A stretch of 37,145 nucleotides of DNA, from NCBI GenBank assembly GCA_019694595.1, contig JAIBBQ010000044.1, positions 1 through 37,145 of the forward strand. Reading direction: 5' to 3'. Source of the DNA: Myxococcaceae bacterium. Its GTDB lineage: Bacteria; Myxococcota; Myxococcia; Myxococcales; Myxococcaceae. The translations under genes were made by a program, and so were the position numbers. The notes below the pieces were generated by a model. That model did no database searches. It was not told where the DNA came from and saw only the letters and a program-made list of their open reading frames with translations. Of this stretch, positions 12,830 through 20,915 are shown one piece after another (the stretch's first letter is position 1; every line of letters starts with the position of its first letter).

Positions 12830-13459
12830 ATGTCGGTTTTGCCGGGATTACCGGAAATGTCGGAAAAAGAAAAACTGGTCACCACGGGGGAAGCGGCGCG
12901 GCTGTGTTCGGTGGACCCGCGAACCATCGCCCGGTGGACCGATGCGGGGCTGATCAAGGCCCATCGGACGGCCGGGGGCCGCCGGCGCCTCGACCGGTCG
13001 GAGCTCCTGGCCTTCATGAGAGCCCAAGGAATGCCGGTACCTGGCCGGATCCACGGGGGAGATCAGGCGCGCATCGCGGTGGTCGACGACGACCCGGTGG
13101 TGGTGCGGGCGCTGAGCCGCGCTCTGAAACGAGTGGTTCCAGGGGCCGACTGCCGGACCGCCAGCGACGGGTTCGCCGCGGGGCTGCTGCTGGCGTCGTT
13201 CCAGCCGGATCTGGTGCTCCTCGACGTGGTGATGCCCGGCATGTCGGGGGTCGAGGTCTGCGCGCACATCCGCGCCGCGCCGCAGCTGGCGGGGGCGGCG
13301 ATTCTCGCGGTGAGCGGCCACCTGACTTCGAGCGTGCGCGAGCAGCTGCTCGCCGCAGGGGCGAACGGCTTCCTCGCCAAGCCCTTCGACCCGCACGTGC
13401 TGGAAGCGACCGTGGTCGAGCTGCTCAACGTGACGACGCGTTCCCGGCGCGCGCGCTAA
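12830..13459 (+). CDS. Response regulator with N-terminal MerR/excisionase-type HTH and C-terminal receiver
   Basis: The 209-residue product puts DNA binding first: residues about 16-65 (VTTGEAARLC, TIARWTDAGLI, GGRRRLDRSEL) are a winged helix-turn-helix of the MerR/excisionase (HTH_17, BldC-like) class. A receiver fills residues about 82-200, with an acidic triad in VVDDDP, phosphoacceptor D132 in LLDVVMP, a switch serine in VSGH and a lysine in LAKPFD. This is the reverse of the common receiver-then-output order. An alternative start at 12857 (ATG TCG GAA AAA) sits in a low-GC patch typical of efficient initiation and is about as likely. The next gene, a large hybrid kinase, begins 9-12 bases after the stop, so they are one operon and plausible partners. 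Confidence 0.85.
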   Translation: MSVLPGLPEMSEKEKLVTTGEAARLCSVDPRTIARWTDAGLIKAHRTAGGRRRLDRSELLAFMRAQGMPVPGRIHGGDQARIAVVDDDPVVVRALSRALKRVVPGADCRTASDGFAAGLLLASFQPDLVLLDVVMPGMSGVEVCAHIRAAPQLAGAAILAVSGHLTSSVREQLLAAGANGFLAKPFDPHVLEATVVELLNVTTRSRRAR

Positions 13460-13471
13460 AGGCGACGGGTG

Positions 13472-16400
13472 ATGACGGGCGCAGCGGCGGTGCACGCAGC
13501 GGAGCGGTACTTCGTCGGCGCGCGCGGAGAAGTGGGCGAGCTGATGCGGACCTTCGACTGGTCGACGAGCGAGCTCGGCCCGGTGGAGCGCTGGCCGCAG
13601 AGCCTCAAGACCACGGTGGGGGTGATGCTCGGCAGTCGCTTCCCCATGGCGCTGTGGTGGGGGCCGCGATACCTGCACCTCTACAACGACGCCTTCCGCC
13701 CGATCTTGCGCGGCAAGCACCCGGCGGCGCTGGGGAAGTCGGCGTCCGAGGTGTGGCCCGAGGTGTGGGCCTTCGCGGGGCCGCTCATCGACGGCGTGCT
13801 GGCCGGCGGCCCGGCGACCTGGACCGAGGACCGGCAGATCTTCATCAACACCGGCGAGCGCTTCGAGGAAGCGTTCTTCACCTTCTCCTTCAGCCCGGTG
13901 CCCGGCGACGATGGGCGGGTCGGCGGCGTGCTGGACACGGTCACCGAGACCACGGCGAAGGTGCAGGGCGAGCGCGCGCTCCAGCTGCTGCACGCACTGT
14001 CGACGCGCTCGCTCGAGTGCCGTTCCGAGGACGAGGCGTGGCGCATGGTGCTCGACGTGCTGCACCCCGCCCAGGACGACGTGCCCTTCGCGCACCTCTA
14101 CGTGGTCCAGGACGACGGCCAGGCCGCGACCCACTTCGGCTCCTGCGGCGGGGTGGGCACCGCGCCTCCCGCGCGCGCGCCGCTGTCGGGGGCGGACGAC
14201 GACGGAGGCTGGCCGCTCGTGCGGGCGCTCTCGTCGGGAGGGCCGGTGGTGGTGCCCGACGTGCGGCGCCGCTTCGGGGAGCTGCGCGGTGGGCCCCAGG
14301 CCGCGGTGGTGGAACGGGGGGTGGTGCTGCCGGTGACGCCCACCCCGGGCGGTCGCCCGCGGGCGTTCCTGGCGCTGGGGGTGAGCCCGCACCGCGCGCT
14401 CGACGAGCGGTACCTGCAGCTGCTGCAGGGCATCGCCGACCGCGCAGTGGGCGCGCTGCGGAGGGCGGAGTCGTTCCAGGCCAAGCAGAGCCGCATCACG
14501 GCGCTCGCGGCGCTCGACCAGGCGAAGACCTCGTACTTCTCCAACGTGAGCCACGAGTTCCGCACGCCGCTCACCCTGATGCTGGGGCCGCTCGAAGACG
14601 CGCTGCGGTCGCGGGAGCGGCGGCTCGTTGGTCCCGAGCTCGAGCTGGTGCACCGCAACACCGTGCGCCTGCAGCTGCTCGCCAACAGCCTGCTGGAGTT
14701 CGCGCGGGTGGAAGCCGGCTACACGCGCGCGCTCTTCGTGCCCGTCGACCTGGCCGACTTCACCACCCAGCTCGCGGGCGGCTTCCGCTCGGCCATCGAG
14801 CGCGTGGGCTTGCGCTTCGAGGTCGACTGCCCGCCGCTGCCGGCGCCGGTCTACGTCGACCGCGACCACTGGGAACGGGTGGTGCTGAACCTCCTGTCGA
14901 ACGCGCTCAAGTTCACCCTGAAGGGCTTCATCCGCCTCGAGCTGCGGTGGCACGGCGAGGAGGTCACGCTCGAGGTGCGCGACAGCGGCGGGGGTATTCC
15001 GGCGGAGGACCTCCCCAAGCTGTTTCAGCGCTTCCACCGGGTCGAGCGGGCGCACGCCCGCACCCACGAAGGCTCGGGCATCGGCCTGGCGCTGGTGCAG
15101 GCGCTGGTCCAGCAGCACGGTGGCCGGGTGGACGTGAGCAGCGAGGTCGGCGTCGGGAGCAGCTTCCGGGTCACCTTGCGGACCGGGCGGGAGCACCTGC
15201 CCTTCGACCGGGTGGCCGAGGCTGCGGAAGACCCGCGCGACGGCGGTGCGGCGACGCCGTACGTGGAAGAGGCGCTCAGCTGGTCGGCGGGCCCCACGTC
15301 GGTGCAGCCGACGCGGCGCGAGTCGCACGAGGTCGGCGAAGGGACGGCGCCGAGCGAGCGGGTGCTGGTGGTCGACGACAACGCCGACCTGAGGCACTAC
15401 CTCGGGCGGCTGCTCTCGGCGTACTACGTGGTGGAAGAGGCGGCCGACGGCGAGGAAGCGCTGGCGCTGATGCGGCGGTCGCCGCCCGCGCTGGTGCTGA
15501 GCGACGTGATGATGCCGCGGCTCGACGGGTTCGGACTCTTGCGCGAGGTGCGGAAGGACCGGGCGCTGGGGCAGGTGCCCTTCATCTTGCTGTCGGCCCG
15601 CGCGGGGGAAGAGGCGACCGTCGAGGGGCTCGATTCCGGCGCCGACGACTACCTGGTGAAGCCCTTCGTCGCCCGCGAGCTGCTCGCCCGGGTGCGCTCC
15701 CAGCTCGCCTTCTCGCGCGAGCGCCAGGTGTTCGAGCGGTTCTTCAACCTCTCGCTGGACCTGGTGTGCATCGCAAGTCCGCAGGGCCACTTCCTTCGGG
15801 TGAACCCCGCGTTCTCGCGGCTGGGGTACCCGGAAGACGAGCTGCTGTCGCGCCCGTTCCTCGACTTCGTGCACCCGGACGACGTGCCCGCGACCTTGGA
15901 GGAAGTCGCCCGGCTGGCCAGGGGCGAGGCGACCGTGCGCTTCGAGAACCGCTACCGGTGCAAGGACGGGAGCTACTGCTGGCTGTCGTGGACTTCCGCG
16001 CCGGACTCGGCGGGCACGCTCTACGCCATCGCCCGCGACGTCACCGAGGAGAAGGAGAGCCGGGTCGCGCTGTCGGAGGCGAAGGAAGCGGCGGAACGCG
16101 CCAACCGCGAGCTCGAGGCGTTCAGCTACTCGGTGGCGCACGACCTGCGCTCGCCGCTGCGGGGCATCGACGGCTTCAGCCAGGCGCTGCTCGAGGACTG
16201 CAGCGGGCAGCTCGACGAGAGCGGCCAGCGCTACCTGCGCATGATCCGCGAGTCGGCCCAGCTGATGGCCGAGCTCATCGACGACCTGCTGACGCTGGCG
16301 CAGGTCTCGCGCAGCGAGCTGCACTGGAACCCGGTCGACCTCTCTGCGCTGGCGCGCGGAGTCATCGAGCGCCTGGCGCTCGCCCACCCCGAGCGCACCG

Positions 16401-16786
16401 TCGAGCTCGTCTGCGACAACGGCCTCGAGGCGCACGGCGACGAGCGGCTCCTGCGGGTGATGCTCGAGAACCTGCTGGGCAACGCGTGGAAGTTCAGCTC
16501 CAAGCAGCCCGAGGCGCGCATCGAGTTCAGAGCCGTGGCCTCGCCGGCCGGACCCGCCTTCCAGGTGAAGGACAACGGCGCCGGCTTCGACATGCGCTAC
16601 GCCGCCAAGCTGTTCGGCGTCTTCCAGCGCCTGCACGCCGCCCACGAGTTCGAAGGGACCGGGGTGGGGCTGGCGACCGTGCAGCGCATCGTGCATCGTC
16701 ATGGCGGGAGCATCTGGGCGCAGAGTGCGCCAGGGGCGGGCGCCACCTTCACCTTCACGCTGGGACCGCGGGAGCGCGCATCATGA
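13472..16786 (+). CDS. Large hybrid kinase, PAS-GAF-HisKA-HATPase-REC-PAS-HisKA-HATPase
   Basis: About 1104 residues, soluble. Order: PAS-like domain (about 20-165, with WPQSLKTTV and ALWWGP features common in such kinases), GAF-like (about 170-335), transmitter 1 with H361 in VSHEFRTP and GSGIGLAL, receiver with phosphoacceptor D678 in VLSDVMMP and a lysine in LVKPF, a second PAS (about 755-870, FVHPDDV and an NRYRCKDG core), and transmitter 2 with H890 in VAHDLRSP and GTGVGLAT. The second transmitter with SVAHDLRSPLR is the phytochrome-kinase-like class. A GTG one codon earlier (13469) is an alternative start. Its TGA overlaps the ATG of the Rcp1-like receiver (ATGA), matching the usual pairing of that transmitter class with Rcp1-type receivers. 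It lacks a bilin-binding phytochrome module, so light sensing is not indicated. Confidence 0.9.
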   Translation: MTGAAAVHAAERYFVGARGEVGELMRTFDWSTSELGPVERWPQSLKTTVGVMLGSRFPMALWWGPRYLHLYNDAFRPILRGKHPAALGKSASEVWPEVWAFAGPLIDGVLAGGPATWTEDRQIFINTGERFEEAFFTFSFSPVPGDDGRVGGVLDTVTETTAKVQGERALQLLHALSTRSLECRSEDEAWRMVLDVLHPAQDDVPFAHLYVVQDDGQAATHFGSCGGVGTAPPARAPLSGADDDGGWPLVRALSSGGPVVVPDVRRRFGELRGGPQAAVVERGVVLPVTPTPGGRPRAFLALGVSPHRALDERYLQLLQGIADRAVGALRRAESFQAKQSRITALAALDQAKTSYFSNVSHEFRTPLTLMLGPLEDALRSRERRLVGPELELVHRNTVRLQLLANSLLEFARVEAGYTRALFVPVDLADFTTQLAGGFRSAIERVGLRFEVDCPPLPAPVYVDRDHWERVVLNLLSNALKFTLKGFIRLELRWHGEEVTLEVRDSGGGIPAEDLPKLFQRFHRVERAHARTHEGSGIGLALVQALVQQHGGRVDVSSEVGVGSSFRVTLRTGREHLPFDRVAEAAEDPRDGGAATPYVEEALSWSAGPTSVQPTRRESHEVGEGTAPSERVLVVDDNADLRHYLGRLLSAYYVVEEAADGEEALALMRRSPPALVLSDVMMPRLDGFGLLREVRKDRALGQVPFILLSARAGEEATVEGLDSGADDYLVKPFVARELLARVRSQLAFSRERQVFERFFNLSLDLVCIASPQGHFLRVNPAFSRLGYPEDELLSRPFLDFVHPDDVPATLEEVARLARGEATVRFENRYRCKDGSYCWLSWTSAPDSAGTLYAIARDVTEEKESRVALSEAKEAAERANRELEAFSYSVAHDLRSPLRGIDGFSQALLEDCSGQLDESGQRYLRMIRESAQLMAELIDDLLTLAQVSRSELHWNPVDLSALARGVIERLALAHPERTVELVCDNGLEAHGDERLLRVMLENLLGNAWKFSSKQPEARIEFRAVASPAGPAFQVKDNGAGFDMRYAAKLFGVFQRLHAAHEFEGTGVGLATVQRIVHRHGGSIWAQSAPGAGATFTFTLGPRERAS

Positions 16787-17244
16787 ACGTCGGCGACGGG
16801 AGCCGGGTGCTGTTGCTGGTCGAGGACAACCCTCGTGACGAGGAACTCACGCTCCGGGCGCTCAAGAAGAGCAAGGTGCTCAACCCGGTGGTGGTCGCGC
16901 GCGACGGGGTGGAAGCGCTCGACTACCTGCGGGGCACCGGGCGGTACGCGGGCCAGAAGCCCCCCGAGCTGCCGCAGCTGGTGCTGCTCGACCTCAAGCT
17001 CCCCAAGATCGACGGGCTCGAGGTGCTCAGGACCCTGCGCGGCGAGGAACGGACGCGGCTGTTGCCGGTGGTCATCTTGACGTCGTCGGTCGAGGAGCAG
17101 GACGTGGTGCAGGGCTACAGCCTCGGAGCCAACAGCTACGTGCGCAAGCCGGTGGACTTCGTGCAGTTCAGCGAGGCGGTGCGGCAGCTGGGGCTCTACT
17201 GGCTGGTGCTCAACGAGGTCGCGCCCCCGAAAGAGCTCGCATGA
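16783..17244 (+). CDS. Rcp1-like single-domain response regulator
   Basis: The 153-residue product is a receiver of the Rcp1/cyanobacterial-phytochrome-partner type. It has VEDNPRDEELTLRAL at the start, a long loop before the phosphoacceptor (VARDGVEALDYLRGTG), D70 in LLDLKLP, switch residues in ILTSS, and lysine in YVRKPVDF. No output domain follows. It begins on an ATGA overlap with the large hybrid kinase and ends on an ATGA overlap with the receiver-kinase-receiver gene, so the three products are made together. The simplest reading is a phosphate carrier from transmitter 2 of the upstream kinase to the next protein. Confidence 0.92.
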   Translation: MNVGDGSRVLLLVEDNPRDEELTLRALKKSKVLNPVVVARDGVEALDYLRGTGRYAGQKPPELPQLVLLDLKLPKIDGLEVLRTLRGEERTRLLPVVILTSSVEEQDVVQGYSLGANSYVRKPVDFVQFSEAVRQLGLYWLVLNEVAPPKELA

Positions 17245-18809
17245 GCCCGACCCCGCTCAAGGTGCTCATCGTGGAAGACGTGCCCCACGACGCCGAGCTG
17301 CTGGTGCGCGAGCTGCGCAAGGGCGGCTTCGAGGTGACCTTCGAGCGCGTGGACACCGCGGAGGCGATGGGGCTTTCGCTGCGCGAGCGGGCGTGGGACC
17401 TGGTGGTCTCGGACTACTCGCTGCCTCGCTTCAGCGGACCGGCGGCGCTCGCCCTGGTGAAGGAGCACCGGCTCGACGTGCCGTTCATCATCGTCTCGGG
17501 GACGGTGGGGGAAGAGGTGGCGGTGGAGTCGATTCGTCTGGGGGCACACGACTTCATGGCCAAGGGGCAGTACGCGCGCCTGGTGCCGGCGGTGAAGCGG
17601 GAGCTGCGCGACGCCGGGCTCCGCGCCGAGCGCCACCGCATGCAGGAACAGCTGCTCATCTCCGAGCGCATGGCGTCGATGGGCACCCTGGCCGCCGGCG
17701 TGGCACACGAGATCAACAACCCCCTCGCGGCGCTGATGGCGAACCTGGAATGCGTGCGCGGCGACCTCGAGGCGGTGGCGCAGGGCCTGGGGACCCAGGC
17801 GGTTCCGGAGACGGTGAAGGGCCTGGTCAAGCGGCTGGAAGAGAGCTTCGAGCCGCTGCGCGACGCGCAGGAGTGCGCGCTCCGGGTGCGCAACATCGTG
17901 CGCGACCTCAAGATCTTCTCGCGGTCGGAAGACGGCCTGGTCGACGCGGTCGACGTGCGCCAGGTGCTGGAGTCGTCGCTGCGCATGGCGTGGAACGAGG
18001 TTCGCCACCGGGCGCGCCTGGTGAAGGACTTCGGCGAGGTGCCGCACGTGCGGGGCAACGAGGCGCGCCTGGGCCAGGTGTTCCTCAACCTGGTGCTGGC
18101 GGCAGCGCGCTCGATGCCCGACGGCCGGGCGCACGAGAACACGCTGCGGGTCAGCACCCGGCAGGAACGGCCCGGCCAGGTGGTGGTGGAGGTGTGCGAC
18201 ACCGGCGGGGGCCTCGAGGAGCCGGTGCGGGCGCGCATCTTCGAGCCGTTCACCGCCACCCAGGTTCCCGGTGGGGGCACCGGGCTGGCGCTCGCCATCT
18301 GCCACCGCATCGTGGTCGCCCTGGGCGGGGAGATCCGCGTCGACAGCGAGGCGGGCAAGGGCACCTGCTACCGGGTGGACCTGCCGGTGGCGGCGGACCC
18401 CATCGCCGAGCCGGCCGCGGCGGCGAGCGGAACGCTCGAGCTGCGTCGCGGCCGCATCCTGGTGGTCGACGACGAGCCGAGCCTGGGCGCCGCGGTGAGC
18501 CGCCTGCTGGCGCTGGACCACGAGGTGCTGGTGGTGACCAGTGCGCGCGCCGCGGCAGCGCTCATCGAGCGCGGCGAGCGGTTCGACGTGATTCTCTGCG
18601 ACGTGATGATGCCGGAGGTCACCGGCATCGACCTCCACGCGATGCTGTCGCAGCTGTCGCCCGAGCACGCGCAGCGCATGGTGTTCATGACCGGCGGCGC
18701 CTTCACCGCACGGGCCCGCGACTTCCTCGAGCGCACCACCAACCCGCGCATCGACAAGCCGTTCGACGGCGGCTCGCTGCGTGCGGTGGTGGGCCGCTTC
18801 CTCACGTGA
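17241..18809 (+). CDS. Receiver-kinase-receiver hybrid (REC-HisKA-HATPase-REC)
   Basis: The 522-residue protein begins with a receiver (about 6-120, phosphoacceptor D58 in VSDYSLP, switch in VSGTVGEE, lysine in MAKGQ). A transmitter follows with H156 in VAHEINNPL and a HATPase whose GGGTGLAL loop is intact, then a second receiver (about 405-520, D454 in LCDVMMP, lysine in RIDKPFD). It is soluble. A receiver on each side of the transmitter suggests a middle relay: input from the Rcp1-like receiver or the large kinase, output through the terminal receiver. The start ATG overlaps the preceding stop (ATGA). The gene ends 12 bases from the convergent sthA stop, with no clear terminator between. 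Confidence 0.9.
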   Translation: MSPTPLKVLIVEDVPHDAELLVRELRKGGFEVTFERVDTAEAMGLSLRERAWDLVVSDYSLPRFSGPAALALVKEHRLDVPFIIVSGTVGEEVAVESIRLGAHDFMAKGQYARLVPAVKRELRDAGLRAERHRMQEQLLISERMASMGTLAAGVAHEINNPLAALMANLECVRGDLEAVAQGLGTQAVPETVKGLVKRLEESFEPLRDAQECALRVRNIVRDLKIFSRSEDGLVDAVDVRQVLESSLRMAWNEVRHRARLVKDFGEVPHVRGNEARLGQVFLNLVLAAARSMPDGRAHENTLRVSTRQERPGQVVVEVCDTGGGLEEPVRARIFEPFTATQVPGGGTGLALAICHRIVVALGGEIRVDSEAGKGTCYRVDLPVAADPIAEPAAAASGTLELRRGRILVVDDEPSLGAAVSRLLALDHEVLVVTSARAAAALIERGERFDVILCDVMMPEVTGIDLHAMLSQLSPEHAQRMVFMTGGAFTARARDFLERTTNPRIDKPFDGGSLRAVVGRFLT

Positions 18810-18821
18810 AGCGGCGCGCCG

Positions 18822-20219
18822 TCAGAGCCGGTTGATGCCGTTGAGCGCGGCGATCTTGTAGGCCTCGGCGAGCGTCGGGTAGTTGAAGACGTTGTCGCGG
18901 AAGTACGTGACCTTGCCGCCGTGGGCGAGCACCGCCTGCCCGATGTGGATGAGCTCGGTCGCCCCTTCGCCGATGATGTGCACGCCGAGCAGCTCCAGGC
19001 TCTCGCGGTGGAAGCAGAGCTTGAGCAGCCCGGTGTGGTCTCCCAGGATCTGCCCGCGCGCCGTCTCGCTGTACTCCGCGCGGCCCACCTCGTACGGCAC
19101 CTTGCGCTCGGTGAGCTCTTCCTCGGTGGCGCCGACGTAGGACATCTCGGGAATGGTGTAGATGCCGTACGGAAACGACTGGGGGAAGGTGGTGGCCGCC
19201 TCGCCGAACGCGTGGCAGGCCGCGAGCCGGCCCTGTTCCATCGAGGTCGACGCCAGCGACGGGAAGCCGATGACGTCGCCCACCGCGTAGAGGTTGGGCT
19301 GCCCGGTCGTCTGGTAGTGCTCGTTGACCTGCACCAGCCCGGTGGCGGAGCAGCTCACCGCCAGGGCGTCGAGCCCCAGGCTCTCGACGTTCGACGCGCG
19401 GCCCATGGCGCACAGCAGCCGGTCGGCCAGCACCACCTTGCCGCTGCGCAGCCGCACTTCCACCCGGCCGGTGCCGTTCACCAGGTTGATGTCCTCGAAG
19501 TCCTCGCCGAGGCGCAGGGTGATGTCGGCCTTGCGCATCTGGTAGGCGAGCGCGTCGGTGATTTCCCGGTCCATGAAGCGCAGGAGCCGGTCGCGCCGGT
19601 CGACCAGGGTCACCTTGGTGCCCAGCGCGGCGAAGATGCAGGCGTACTCGCAGCCGATGACGCCGCCGCCCAGCACCACCAGCGTGCGGGGCACCTGCTC
19701 GAGGTCGAGCACCGAGTCGCTGTCGAGCACCCGGGCGTCGTCGAGCGCCAGCCCCTTGGGCGCCACGGGCCTCGAGCCGGTGGCGATGACGAAGAAGCGC
19801 GACTGGTAGCTGCGGTGCATGCCGTCGCGGGTCACCACCTTGAGGCGGTGGGGCGACTCGAAGCGGCCTTCACCGCGGATCACCTCGACGTGGTTGCGGT
19901 CGAGCTGCCCCTGGATGATGTCCACCTCGTGCTTCACCACGTGCGCCTTGCGCTCGAGCAGCTGCGACATGGTGGCGCGGCCCGGGGCGGCGAGCCCACG
20001 GCGGCCGAGGAGCGAGCGCAGGTGCACCGTCTCGCGCAGCGTCTTGCTGGGGAGCGTACCGGTGCTCACGCAGGCGCCACCGACGCGCGGCTCGCGCTCG
20101 ACGATGGCCACCTTCTTGCCCAGCTTGGCGGCCTGGAGCGCGGCCTTCTGGCCTGCGGGCCCGGCGCCGATGACCATGAGGTCGAAGTCGGCGCTGGTGG
20201 TGTCGAGTGCAGGGGTCAT
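18822..20219 (-). CDS. sthA: Soluble pyridine nucleotide transhydrogenase
   Basis: The 465-residue flavoprotein matches SthA in length. It has an N-terminal FAD-binding motif (GAGPAG, residues 18-23), the second dinucleotide motif GGGVIG, the AVGDVIG segment near the flavin, and a C-terminal dimerisation domain ending in the family's NYPTLAEAYK signature. At the place where disulfide reductases have two redox cysteines, only C50 remains and the partner is T55 (ACVSTGTLPSK), as expected for a transhydrogenase rather than lipoamide or mercuric reductase. SthA moves reducing equivalents between NADPH and NAD+ in the cytoplasm. The ATG at 20219 overlaps the stop of the flagellar sigma factor gene (ATGA), making it the last gene of the flagellar run. 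That is unusual: metabolic sthA is normally elsewhere. Confidence 0.92.
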   Translation of the reverse strand: MTPALDTTSADFDLMVIGAGPAGQKAALQAAKLGKKVAIVEREPRVGGACVSTGTLPSKTLRETVHLRSLLGRRGLAAPGRATMSQLLERKAHVVKHEVDIIQGQLDRNHVEVIRGEGRFESPHRLKVVTRDGMHRSYQSRFFVIATGSRPVAPKGLALDDARVLDSDSVLDLEQVPRTLVVLGGGVIGCEYACIFAALGTKVTLVDRRDRLLRFMDREITDALAYQMRKADITLRLGEDFEDINLVNGTGRVEVRLRSGKVVLADRLLCAMGRASNVESLGLDALAVSCSATGLVQVNEHYQTTGQPNLYAVGDVIGFPSLASTSMEQGRLAACHAFGEAATTFPQSFPYGIYTIPEMSYVGATEEELTERKVPYEVGRAEYSETARGQILGDHTGLLKLCFHRESLELLGVHIIGEGATELIHIGQAVLAHGGKVTYFRDNVFNYPTLAEAYKIAALNGINRL

Positions 20220-20899
20220 TCGGCGAGCAGCTCCTTGAGCTTGCCCACGGCGTCGCCGTGCAGCTGGTAGACGCGGGCCTCGCTCACCTCGAGCACCTTG
20301 GCCACCTCGCGGAAGGTGAGCTCTTCCACGTAGTAGAGCTGGAGCACCAGCTGCAGGCGGGCGCTCAGCTGGGCGATGGCGGCGCTCAGCCGCCGCGACC
20401 GGTTCTGTCGCTCGAGCCGCGACTCCGCGCTTTCCTGGCCGTCGCTCACCGCGAGGGCGTCGAGGAGCGGGAGCACCGGCTGCTTGAGCTGCTCGAGCTC
20501 GGCGAGCTCGGCGACGCCGATGCCCAGGGCGGAGGCGACCTCGTCGGCCTCGGGCTCGCGGCCCAGGGTCCGGGCGAGGCTCGCGCGGGTCTTCTGGGCG
20601 CGCTCGGTGTCGGCGCGCAGGCGGCGCGGGAGGTGGTCGAGCCGGCGCAGCTCGTCGAGCATCGCTCCGCGGATGCGGTGCTCGGCGAAGGTCTCGAAGC
20701 GCACGTCGCGGGAACCGTCGAAACGGCGTGCGGCCTCGAGGAGCCCCAGGGCTCCGACGCTCCACAGTTCCTCGGCGCTGTCCTTCATGCCGACGCGGGC
20801 GGCGATCTTCCTCGCCACGCGGTCGATGAGGGAGCCGTGCCGGGCGATGAGCTCGGCGTCGCTGGTCGGCAGGGTGTACCGGGCTTCGGCGCGGTGCAT
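20216..20899 (-). CDS. fliA: Alternative sigma factor of the FliA/WhiG (sigma-28) group
   Basis: The 227-residue protein has sigma regions 2, 3 and 4: region 2 contains LIDRVARKIAARV, DELWSVGALGLLEAARRFD and FETFAEHRIRGAMLDELR, a strong FliA/WhiG signature. Region 3 is about residues 95-145, and region 4 ends in a helix-turn-helix (LTFREVAKVLEVSEARVYQLH). Region 1.1 is absent, as in this group. It directs RNA polymerase to late flagellar and motility promoters. It lies 16 bases after flhG, as in many bacteria where flhF-flhG-fliA are consecutive, and is coupled to sthA by overlap. The anti-sigma FlgM is not in the window. The start ATG at 20899 has a CGGAGCG ribosome site. Confidence 0.93.
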   Translation of the reverse strand: MHRAEARYTLPTSDAELIARHGSLIDRVARKIAARVGMKDSAEELWSVGALGLLEAARRFDGSRDVRFETFAEHRIRGAMLDELRRLDHLPRRLRADTERAQKTRASLARTLGREPEADEVASALGIGVAELAELEQLKQPVLPLLDALAVSDGQESAESRLERQNRSRRLSAAIAQLSARLQLVLQLYYVEELTFREVAKVLEVSEARVYQLHGDAVGKLKELLAE

Positions 20900-20915
20900 G
20901 GGCTTTCGCTCCGGT

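Noticed and set aside
12848-16702. A 1284-codon open frame on the minus strand, opposite the HTH-receiver and the large kinase
   Set aside because: It is the mirror of real genes in GC-rich DNA: composition is His/Arg/Gln-rich without any domain, and the plus strand encodes clear receivers and transmitters.
18812-18821. CGGCGCGCCG palindrome between convergent stops as a terminator
   Set aside because: A self-complementary 10-mer without loop or T-run cannot form a good hairpin; chance is likely in GC-rich DNA.
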